9,318 nucleotides of DNA from JAAYBG01 sp964411675 (lineage in GTDB: Bacteria > Bacillota_I > Bacilli_A > ML615J-28 > CAG-698): contig CAYPLR010000044.1 of NCBI GenBank assembly GCA_964411675.1, positions 1-9,318 on the forward strand. The letters are read 5' to 3'. Shown here in pieces: positions 1 through 6,211 of the stretch. The position numbers and the translations under genes were made by a program. Under the pieces are notes generated by a model that was not told the DNA's origin, made no database searches, and was given only the letters and a program-made list of their open reading frames with translations. The stretch's first letter is position 1; every line of letters begins with the position of its first letter.

Positions 1-22
1 AGTCTTAATCGACTTGCTTTTT
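1..22 (+). terminator. 3' part of a probable intrinsic terminator of an upstream gene, cut by the window edge
   Basis: AGTC at 1-4 pairs with GACT at 11-14 around the loop TTAATC, and the right arm continues as TGC followed by five T. If the missing upstream bases are GCA, the hairpin would be a perfect 7-bp stem followed by a U-tract, a standard Rho-independent terminator for a gene lying to the left. Only four base pairs are visible, so this is an inference. Confidence 0.45.
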
Positions 23-31
23 ATTTTATTA

Positions 32-60
32 TGGACTGAAAGAATAAAAAATGATATAAT
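32..60 (+). promoter_or_regulatory. Sigma-A type promoter of the GHL10 gene
   Basis: A -35-like TGGACT at 32-37 is separated by 17 bp from a perfect -10 TATAAT at 55-60. The -10 is preceded by TGA at 52-54, giving an extended -10. Transcription would start near 67. The Shine-Dalgarno GAGGG at 80-84 then lies six bases before the ATG at 91. Together these support a short leader of about 24 nt and a single-gene transcript that ends at the terminator following position 2745. Confidence 0.7.
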
Positions 61-90
61 AGTTTAGAAATTAACGTATGAGGGTTCAAA

Positions 91-2745
91 ATGAAAATAA
101 GTAAAAAAGTATTTATAGCACTTATCATTAGTATTTTACTAATAACAAGCTTTCTCAAAGTAAAGGCAGAGGAAGAAGAAATGACAATACCTTTAAGTGA
201 TGGTAGTGGAGATTTGGTTTATTTGGGAACAACCACAAAAGTAGTCATTCCTAGTCAATATTTAAAACCAGAAACAGAATTTCGTGCAGTTTGGATTAGT
301 GCTCTTGTTGGGGATATTGCGACCTTTTCTACGGAAGCACAGTATAAAAAGGAAATTCTTAGTGTTTTCTCTACCTTAGAACAATATCATATCAATGTTA
401 TGATATTTCATGTGCGTATTTACAATGATGCTTTTTACCAATCAAAATACAACGCGTGGAGTAAGTATTATCATACAGATCCTACTTGGGAAGCTCTTCC
501 TTGGATTATTGAAGAAGCTCATAAAAGAGGAATTGAGTTTCATGCTTGGTTAAATCCTTATCGAGTTAGTACCTCAACCAGTCAATCATTAAGCGAAATT
601 GCTAGTAAATTTCAATCCAATAATCCAGCATCGAATCCCAATAATTTACTGAAAGGTACCAATGCAGTTATTTTAAATCCTGGAATTCCAACAGTTAGAA
701 CATTTTTAGTGAATACTTGCATGGAACTTGTGGAGAATTATGACATTGATGCTATCCATTTTGATGATTATTTTTATGATAGTGGAGTTGATGATAGTTT
801 TACTCGTAGTGTGTACAATACAGAAGGATTATCAATTGATGATTTTCGTCGGAAACAAGCTAATTTATTCATTGAATCATTGAGCAAAGCAATTAGAAAT
901 TATAATACAATTAATCAAAAACGAGTTCAATTGGGGATTTCTCCTTCAGGTATCTGGAAAAGTGGGGATGGAATTGTTACTTACGATCAAAATGGAAATG
1001 CCATTACCAATGGATCGAATACTACATCCACGTTCCAACATTATGGATCTTATTTATACGCTGATACTTTGCGATGGATTAATGAAGAGTGGATTGATTA
1101 TATTTTACCTCAGACTTATTGGGCATTAGAACATAGATTATGTGCTTATGCCGATTTGATTAGTTGGTGGGATAAGGTCGTAAAATATAAAAATGTTAAT
1201 TTATATTCAGGAATGGGACTTTATATTCGTGATTTATCAGGAGATGGTTCTTCCTGGCAAACGAGTAATTTAGAAGCTTACTATCAAATGATGGTAAATC
1301 AATCACTAAAACAGGTAAAGGGAACTTCTATCTTTTCTTATCGGACCCTAAAAGGAACCTTAACAGATAATCGTGCTTTTTATCGAATGAATGATATCTG
1401 GAATACCCCAGTCATTCATCCAGAGATTAGAACCATGGCACCTATACCCATCAATCCAGTTAGTAATTATCAGGTAGGTATTACTAATGGCGGCTACGGT
1501 TTATCTTTTTCTCAAATACCAGAAGCGAAATTTTATGTAATTTATCGTAGTACTCAAGAAATTACTTATTCGCCAACAGAAATCATCGATGTGATCGGTA
1601 ATGATAGTAAAGATGGAACCATTACCTATATTGATGAAACGACCTCGACAGGAAATATCTATTATGGAGTAAAAGCTCAATCAGCAAGTCTTACCTTAAG
1701 CGAAGGGGTAAGTGCTCTAGTTGACCCTAATCTAAATCTAGATAACGTGTTCTTAGGAGATATTGAACAAGTTGTTGTTTCTGATAATACCTTTTTTCAA
1801 GAAACAGTGAATATTCAATGGGATCAAATAGTTAGTTCATATGGAAATGAAATAGCTTATAACTTTCAATATTCTTATGATCAAGTAGAATGGATTCCAC
1901 TAAACTACACGATCAATAAGGAGGATAAGGTGGTTGTCAATCTTCCCATTACCAAAGAAACAGGAGAAGTGTATTACCAAATTCAAGCTAAGAATAATAT
2001 TGGAGAATCGAGTCTATATCATTCTTCATTTTCTATTCTTTCTTATTTAGGAGAGATTAACAATTTTATTGCCATTGGGGATTTCATCGCAGAAAATAAA
2101 GTGAAATTTATTTGGAATAATGTAAAGATGGATGATGTTTCCTACGAGCTTCAACTTTCTAACGATGGATTACATTGGAATGAAGTAACTACTATTGAGA
2201 GACTAGACGGAGTCAATAGTTATGTTGAAATGAAACTACCTAATTCTTCCAACACTTACTATTTCCGTATTAAAGGAACATCAGGCGATAAAATTGGATA
2301 TTCTGCTGTTCTTTCTCAATTTGTTTATGCCTATTTAGGAGATTATCGTGACTTAAAAATCAATGGGCAATCAGTATCAGGTCCTAGTTATATTTATAAT
2401 CAGGATTATGCAGATATTACTTGGAGAGCCATGTCTTATGGTGGGAAAACAATTAACTATTTTGTAACAATCTCTTATGATATGGTTAATTTTATTCCAG
2501 CTCGTAGTAGTAATAGTTCTAATTATCTGACGGATCTCGATGGTATTGTTACCCAAAGAATTTATTTCAACAGTACAATCTCTAAAATATACGTTTTACT
2601 AGAAGCAACCGTTGACAATGCCTATGCTCATCATGATGTGATAGAGATTTATATGCGACCCGAATTTTTATTAGCGGATGAAGTCGTAAAATATCTGATC
2701 AATGAACAAAAAGCAATGGTTACCCAAATGGGAATCTTTAAATAA
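91..2745 (+). CDS. Secreted glycosyl hydrolase-like protein, GHL10/DUF187 family, with C-terminal beta-sandwich-like repeats
   Basis: An 884-residue protein. Residues 1-26 form a Sec signal peptide: a lysine-rich start, the hydrophobic stretch FIALIISILLITSFL, and V-K-A before a run of glutamates. There is no lipobox cysteine, so it is probably released rather than a lipoprotein. Residues about 61-430 match the GHL10 TIM-barrel family (PF02638, YngK-like): FRAVWIS (64-70), HAWLNPYRVS (151-160), HFDDYFY (223-229), LGISPSGIWK (281-290) and DYILPQTYW (336-344). Asp225/Asp226 are candidate catalytic residues. Family knowledge: E. coli DigH (YddW) of this family cuts denuded peptidoglycan glycan strands, so cell-wall glycan is a plausible substrate here, though this is not shown. 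Residues about 455-850 are Fn3/Ig-like, including three related units beginning near 554, 652 and 748. No LPXTG motif or C-terminal membrane anchor is visible. A clean promoter and its own terminator indicate a monocistronic gene. The family call is firm; the substrate is unknown. Confidence 0.88.
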   Translation: MKISKKVFIALIISILLITSFLKVKAEEEEMTIPLSDGSGDLVYLGTTTKVVIPSQYLKPETEFRAVWISALVGDIATFSTEAQYKKEILSVFSTLEQYHINVMIFHVRIYNDAFYQSKYNAWSKYYHTDPTWEALPWIIEEAHKRGIEFHAWLNPYRVSTSTSQSLSEIASKFQSNNPASNPNNLLKGTNAVILNPGIPTVRTFLVNTCMELVENYDIDAIHFDDYFYDSGVDDSFTRSVYNTEGLSIDDFRRKQANLFIESLSKAIRNYNTINQKRVQLGISPSGIWKSGDGIVTYDQNGNAITNGSNTTSTFQHYGSYLYADTLRWINEEWIDYILPQTYWALEHRLCAYADLISWWDKVVKYKNVNLYSGMGLYIRDLSGDGSSWQTSNLEAYYQMMVNQSLKQVKGTSIFSYRTLKGTLTDNRAFYRMNDIWNTPVIHPEIRTMAPIPINPVSNYQVGITNGGYGLSFSQIPEAKFYVIYRSTQEITYSPTEIIDVIGNDSKDGTITYIDETTSTGNIYYGVKAQSASLTLSEGVSALVDPNLNLDNVFLGDIEQVVVSDNTFFQETVNIQWDQIVSSYGNEIAYNFQYSYDQVEWIPLNYTINKEDKVVVNLPITKETGEVYYQIQAKNNIGESSLYHSSFSILSYLGEINNFIAIGDFIAENKVKFIWNNVKMDDVSYELQLSNDGLHWNEVTTIERLDGVNSYVEMKLPNSSNTYYFRIKGTSGDKIGYSAVLSQFVYAYLGDYRDLKINGQSVSGPSYIYNQDYADITWRAMSYGGKTINYFVTISYDMVNFIPARSSNSSNYLTDLDGIVTQRIYFNSTISKIYVLLEATVDNAYAHHDVIEIYMRPEFLLADEVVKYLINEQKAMVTQMGIFK

Positions 2746-2820
2746 AAAAAAGCGGCTAAATCCACAAGTGGCTAAATCCGCAAGCGGCTAAATCCATAAA
2801 TGGATTTGTCCGCTTTTTTT
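2744..2820. terminator. Bidirectional intrinsic terminator built from tandem repeats, between convergent genes
   Basis: Seven A plus GCGG (2745-2755) pair with CCGC plus seven T (2810-2820), giving an 11-bp outer stem with a U-tract on either strand. The inner part also forms a strong hairpin directly before the T-run: AAATCCA (2790-2796) with TGGATTT (2801-2807) and loop TAAA. This would stop the GHL10 transcript on the + strand and the HAD transcript on the - strand. The stem starts right after the GHL10 stop codon. Confidence 0.88.
2752..2799 (+). repeat. Three tandem 16-bp units inside the terminator
   Basis: The units are GCGGCTAAATCCACAA (2752-2767), GTGGCTAAATCCGCAA (2768-2783) and GCGGCTAAATCCATAA (2784-2799). 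They are followed by ATGGATTTGTCCGC (2800-2813), a near-perfect inverted copy of the start of the third unit (12 of 14). The core CTAAATCC is invariant. Variation falls only where the end of one unit can pair with the start of the next: CCAC/GTGG, CCGC/GCGG and CCAT/ATGG. Confidence 0.9.
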
Positions 2821-2850
2821 AAGGAATAGATCACGTAGATTTTTCCCTCT

Positions 2851-3657
2851 TTACTCTTTGAAAAAATGATAAAGAAAATGATAAACGCCATTGTTCATTA
2901 CATCTTCTGTTACAATGCTGGTTGTTTCTTTTAAATCAGGATGGGAATTTCCCATGGCAACAGCGATTCCTGCTGCTTGTAATAATTCAATATCATTATG
3001 GCCATCTCCAATGGCAATGATTTTATGATGAGGAATGCCATAGTATTTTGCAATTAATTCTAATCCAAATCCTTTTGTAGCTTGTGGATTATAGATTTCT
3101 GAAATAACAAATTGGTCATTATCCCAAAAACGTATTTTAAGAGTGTCTAAATAGTAATCATCAATAAATTTTTTTAGTTTTGCTTCAGAACCTTTTTTTG
3201 AGATGACAATGGCACCATTGGAATCTGATACAAGAATCTCTTTGATTTCACCAATATGTAAATTACCCCCATCAAGATGAAGATAAGGTCGAATCACCTC
3301 TTCATCCTTCCACAAGTAGATGTCATCTTCAATCTCACAAAATAGATTAATCAGAACATCTCTATTTTGTTCGATCAGATGATACAATGACTCTTTTGGA
3401 ATGGTAATCATATATTTAGGGAAAAGAGCATCATGAGGATTATGAATTAAAGATCCATTATAATTAATTAGTGGAGTTTGAAGTCCTAATAAGTCATAGT
3501 AATATTTACTAGAGCGATAAGGACGTCCTGTTGCAATCACCACTTTATGTTCATTCGATAGTTCTTTTAGTAGAGCAAAGCTTTTTTTGTCATAGTTATC
3601 AAATCCAGTGATAACCGTTCCGTCTAAATCGACAGCAATTAGATAGTCTTTTTTCAT
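2851..3657 (-). CDS. Cof-type HAD-superfamily hydrolase (class IIB sugar-phosphate/nucleotide phosphatase)
   Basis: A 268-residue cytoplasmic phosphatase of the HAD superfamily, Cof subfamily, of usual length. All four catalytic motifs are present: DLDGT with nucleophile Asp10 and acid/base Asp12, Thr43 in VIATGRP, Lys195 in ATKGFGLELI, and GDGHND with Asp218 and Asp222 for Mg2+. A type IIB cap lies between motifs II and III, and the C-terminal AMGNSHPDLK stretch is typical of Cof proteins. Such enzymes dephosphorylate sugar phosphates, FMN, PLP or similar metabolites with broad specificity, so the true substrate cannot be read from sequence. The frame stays open to a GTG at 3666, but AGGTGA at 3668-3663 is a good Shine-Dalgarno five bases before ATG 3657, which gives the typical MKKDYLIAVDLDGT start. 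It is divergent from the GH4 operon; a functional link to it is possible but unproven. Confidence 0.9.
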   Translation of the reverse strand: MKKDYLIAVDLDGTVITGFDNYDKKSFALLKELSNEHKVVIATGRPYRSSKYYYDLLGLQTPLINYNGSLIHNPHDALFPKYMITIPKESLYHLIEQNRDVLINLFCEIEDDIYLWKDEEVIRPYLHLDGGNLHIGEIKEILVSDSNGAIVISKKGSEAKLKKFIDDYYLDTLKIRFWDNDQFVISEIYNPQATKGFGLELIAKYYGIPHHKIIAIGDGHNDIELLQAAGIAVAMGNSHPDLKETTSIVTEDVMNNGVYHFLYHFFKE

Positions 3658-3662
3658 CATTT

Positions 3663-3668
3663 TCACCT
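3663..3668 (-). promoter_or_regulatory. Ribosome binding site that decides the HAD phosphatase start
   Basis: Read on the minus strand, AGGTGA lies five bases before ATG 3657 and only two before ATG 3660, and it overlaps the upstream GTG at 3666. It therefore supports 3657 as the start. The same AGGTGA motif serves the divergent GH4 gene. Confidence 0.6.
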
Positions 3669-3741
3669 AAATTAGGATATCATAATTCAAGTGAAAACAC
3701 AAGATGAAAACATTTGAGGAAAAGATAAAATAAATAGTTTC

Positions 3742-3770
3742 TTGTTTTATTGAACAAATAATAGTAAAAT
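3742..3770 (+). promoter_or_regulatory. Candidate promoter of the GH4-AEC-TIM barrel operon
   Basis: TTGTTT (3742-3747) and TAAAAT (3765-3770) are separated by 17 bp and would start transcription near 3777, leaving a leader of about 37 nt. Between the two boxes lies AACAAATAATAGT (3753-3765), which also occurs inside the iclR promoter. The -35 also belongs to a small inverted repeat, TTGTT (3742-3746) with AACAA (3753-3757), a possible regulator site. Positions 3658-3741, between the divergent genes, hold no further gene; I saw no convincing minus-strand promoter for the HAD gene there. Confidence 0.5.
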
Positions 3771-3802
3771 AACAAATGGGATTAACAAAAATAGAAATAA
3801 TA

Positions 3803-3809
3803 AGGTGAT
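3803..3809 (+). promoter_or_regulatory. Ribosome binding site that decides the GH4 start
   Basis: AAGGTGA with the following T matches the core complementary to the 16S rRNA tail and lies about four bases before GTG 3814. An in-frame GTG at 3805 sits inside this site and has only A-rich sequence before it, so 3814 is the better start. Confidence 0.6.
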
Positions 3810-3813
3810 TCGT

Positions 3814-5208
3814 GTGAAGGAAATTAAGATTGCTTACTTAGGTGGTGGATCAAAACAATGGGCTCGTGTTTTTATGAACGATTTAACATTATCGGATGGA
3901 TTAACAGGGGAAATAGCACTTTATGATATTGATAAAGAATCTTCTATCATCAATCAAAAAATCGGAGAACGGCTAAACAAGCATCCTCTAGCAAAGACTA
4001 GTTGGACTTATGTCGTTTACGATCAAATTGCTGATGCCTTAAAACAAGCTGATTTTGTTGTCATTTCCATTTTACCAGGAACCTTTGATGAAATGGATAG
4101 TGATGTCCATGCACCAGAAGCCTATGGAATTTACCAAAGCGTAGGAGACACAACAGGTCCAGGGGGTATTTTACGGGCGATGCGAACAGTGCCGATTTTT
4201 GAATATTTTGCTGAAGAGATAAAAAAGTGGGCTCCCCATTCTTGGGTTATTAATTTTACCAACCCAATGAGCCTATGTGTGAAAACTTTATATGATGTCT
4301 ATCCAGAAATTAAAGCGTTTGGATGTTGTCATGAAGTATTCCACACTCAAGATTTTCTTTGCAAGGTATTGAAAGAAATCAAACAAATCGCTGTAAATCG
4401 AAGACAGATCTACACTGATGTAGCAGGTATCAATCATTTTACTTGGATTAGTGAAGCAAAATATCAAAATATTGATATCATGAAATTGCTAGATCCCTTT
4501 ATTGCTCGTTATTATGAATCAGGTTATAATGAAAAAGGCGATGTTGATGCTTATCAAACAGATTGCTTTGCTTATGCCAATCGTGTGAAAATGGATTTAT
4601 TTAAAAAATATGGAATATTAGGAGCAGCAGGAGATCGACATTTAGTTGAGTTTTTTAATCAGTCCTGTTACCTTGCATCTCCTAAGATGGCTAATCATTG
4701 GAAATTCGCCCTTACCAAAGTTGATTTTCGTAAAGAACGACAACGAGAAAGAATCACGGAGTCAAAATTAATGGCAGACGGATTGAAAGAAATAGAACTA
4801 GAAAAATCATCGGAAGAAGCGGTGGAATTAATAAAAGCTATTTTAGGATTAGAAACGAAAGTTTCTAATGTTAATTTTCCCAATATTGGACAAATTGCTA
4901 GCTTTCCTTTAGGAGCAATTGTTGAAACAAACGCCCTATTTACTCATGATACAGTAAAACCAATTATGACAAAGCCTTTACCACTTCCAGTTCAAAATCT
5001 AGTTTTAACCAATCTTCATAATCAAGAAAATTTATATCAAGCAATTAAAGAAAGGGATTTAGAAAAAATATATTTATCGCTAAAAAATGATCCGTTATGT
5101 AGCAATCTAGGGGAAGAAAAATCCCTTAAGATGTTTATTGAGATGATTAAAAACACAAAAAAATATCTCGAACCATATTTTGCGATTGATGATTTCTTAT
5201 CAAGGTAA
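3814..5208 (+). CDS. GH4 family NAD+/metal-dependent glycosidase, LplD-like; probable alpha-galacturonidase or alpha-glucuronidase
   Basis: A 464-residue cytoplasmic enzyme. GH4 enzymes break glycosidic bonds by a redox-elimination mechanism needing NAD+ and Mn2+. The N-terminal Rossmann fold shows KIAYLGGGSKQWAR (G10-S13) and an Asp-containing second strand (YDID, 37-40). NPM at 150-152, Cys172-His173 in CCHEVF, and GINHFTW (His208) are the usual metal and substrate site. GDRHLVEFF starts near residue 273, and QSVGDTTGPGG is well kept. From memory, the CHEV form and general sequence resemble B. subtilis LplD, an alpha-galacturonidase, more than MelA (CHSV) or the phospho-glycosidases; length also fits. 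The uxaC gene downstream supports a uronide substrate, released as free uronic acid. Start GTG 3814 is chosen by its Shine-Dalgarno. It is the first gene of the operon, with the AEC transporter four bases downstream. Family is firm; substrate is inferred. Confidence 0.85.
   Translation: MKEIKIAYLGGGSKQWARVFMNDLTLSDGLTGEIALYDIDKESSIINQKIGERLNKHPLAKTSWTYVVYDQIADALKQADFVVISILPGTFDEMDSDVHAPEAYGIYQSVGDTTGPGGILRAMRTVPIFEYFAEEIKKWAPHSWVINFTNPMSLCVKTLYDVYPEIKAFGCCHEVFHTQDFLCKVLKEIKQIAVNRRQIYTDVAGINHFTWISEAKYQNIDIMKLLDPFIARYYESGYNEKGDVDAYQTDCFAYANRVKMDLFKKYGILGAAGDRHLVEFFNQSCYLASPKMANHWKFALTKVDFRKERQRERITESKLMADGLKEIELEKSSEEAVELIKAILGLETKVSNVNFPNIGQIASFPLGAIVETNALFTHDTVKPIMTKPLPLPVQNLVLTNLHNQENLYQAIKERDLEKIYLSLKNDPLCSNLGEEKSLKMFIEMIKNTKKYLEPYFAIDDFLSR
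5202..5206 (+). promoter_or_regulatory. Ribosome binding site of the AEC transporter, inside the end of the GH4 gene
   Basis: AAGGT overlaps the last codons of the GH4 gene, whose TAA is 5206-5208, and lies six bases before ATG 5213. An in-frame TTG at 5180 lacks such a site and would add eleven polar residues before the first membrane helix. ATG 5213 is thus the likely start, with translation coupled to the GH4 gene. Confidence 0.6.
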
Positions 5209-5212
5209 TCAA

Positions 5213-6202
5213 ATGGAAAGTTTTATATTTGCTATTAATGCAGTTTTACCCCTGTTATTGTTAGTAGTTTTAGGATATTTATTAAAAAAAATCAAATTAT
5301 TTAGTGAAGATTTTCTTGCGAAAGGAAATAAATTTTGTTTTTATGTAGCTTTACCAGTATTGCTATTTAAGAATATTTATGACTCTACATTCGATAATAT
5401 TGATTGGAAATTAATCCTTTTTGTAGTTGTAGCAATTATTTGTGTTTTTATAATTGGTTTATTAATGGTAATGTTATTTTGCCATGAACGAGATAAAAAG
5501 GGAGTCATTTTACAAGCGGTTTTTCGTAGCAACTTTGCCTATATAGGAATCCCTTTAGCAACTAGTTTGTTTGCTTCAGGTTCACTGGAAGCAAAAGAAA
5601 CACTGGCTTATGTTTCTTTAATTTCTATGTTTGCAATTCCTTTGTTTAACATTCTTGCTGTTGTTTCATTAACATTATTTCAAAATGAAAAAAAGATTGA
5701 TTTTAAAAAGACATTTTTGGGGATTGTTAGGAATCCATTAATCATCGGTACCATGGTAGGAATTCTATTTATTGCTTTTCGAACCCTTGTTCCAAATGCA
5801 GCTTTCTTTGTTCGAGACCAACTTAGTTTTTTATACAAGGTGGTTACGAACATTGCTAGCATTGCTTCCCCACTTGCTCTTATTGTCTTAGGTGGACAAT
5901 TCGAATTTAAAGCGACGAAGGAATTATGGAAATACATTCTCCCAACATCAATTTTTAGAATTGTAATTGTTCCCTTGGCCATTCTTACCATAGCCGTTAG
6001 TCTAGATATCTTTAATAGCGCAAAAATAGCAGCATTACTTGCTTTGTATGCTTCTCCCGTTGCTGTTGCTAGTGCAATCATGGCAAAGGAAATGAATAAT
6101 GATCATATTCTTGCTGGTCAAATTGTTGTATGGACAACCTTAGCGTCAAGTATTACCATCTTTTTATTCATTTTTGTTTTTAGATTATTGGGATATTTAT
6201 AG
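5213..6202 (+). CDS. AEC (auxin efflux carrier) family membrane transporter
   Basis: A 329-residue integral membrane protein with about ten hydrophobic segments, the AEC family layout (PF03547). Family marks include ALPVLLFKNI in helix 2, FRSNFAYIGIPL in helix 4, IVRNPLIIG in helix 6, SPLALIVLGGQF in helix 7 and IFRIVIVPLAIL in helix 8, with unwound proline/glycine stretches in both halves. Characterised bacterial members carry organic anions such as malate or malonate; the plant PIN proteins carry auxin. It sits between the GH4 glycosidase (4-bp gap) and the TIM-barrel protein (9-bp gap) in a uronate locus, and no MFS, ABC, PTS or TRAP transporter is present in the window. It may therefore carry a uronate, a uronide or a pathway acid, in or out. 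The family call is firm; substrate and direction are inference. The start was chosen at ATG 5213 on the Shine-Dalgarno AAGGT. Confidence 0.88.
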   Translation: MESFIFAINAVLPLLLLVVLGYLLKKIKLFSEDFLAKGNKFCFYVALPVLLFKNIYDSTFDNIDWKLILFVVVAIICVFIIGLLMVMLFCHERDKKGVILQAVFRSNFAYIGIPLATSLFASGSLEAKETLAYVSLISMFAIPLFNILAVVSLTLFQNEKKIDFKKTFLGIVRNPLIIGTMVGILFIAFRTLVPNAAFFVRDQLSFLYKVVTNIASIASPLALIVLGGQFEFKATKELWKYILPTSIFRIVIVPLAILTIAVSLDIFNSAKIAALLALYASPVAVASAIMAKEMNNDHILAGQIVVWTTLASSITIFLFIFVFRLLGYL

Positions 6203-6211
6203 GGGGTTTAT

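Noticed and set aside
91..2745. GHL10 protein as part of the uronate system
   Set aside because: It has its own promoter and terminator and is separated by a gene on the opposite strand; its closest characterised family role is in cell-wall glycan cleavage, so no link is claimed.
2752..2799. Tandem 16-bp units considered as a small CRISPR array
   Set aside because: The units abut without spacers, are too short, and fold with the flanking A/T tracts into a terminator; no cas gene is present.
3687..3717. Two TGAAAACA copies (3692-3699, 3705-3712) and a TCAAGTG/CATTTGA dyad between the divergent genes, considered as a CcpA cre site or operator
   Set aside because: The central CG of a cre site is missing, the dyad has a mismatch, and such A-rich words are expected in this spacer. 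It is not placed at a convincing promoter.
3805..3813. GTG 3805 as the GH4 start
   Set aside because: It lies inside the AAGGTGAT ribosome binding site that fits GTG 3814, and nothing like a Shine-Dalgarno precedes it.
5680..6081. A 133-codon open frame on the minus strand
   Set aside because: It lies wholly opposite the AEC transporter gene, whose frame carries clear family motifs. Its product has no recognisable domain and it lacks a good ribosome binding site.
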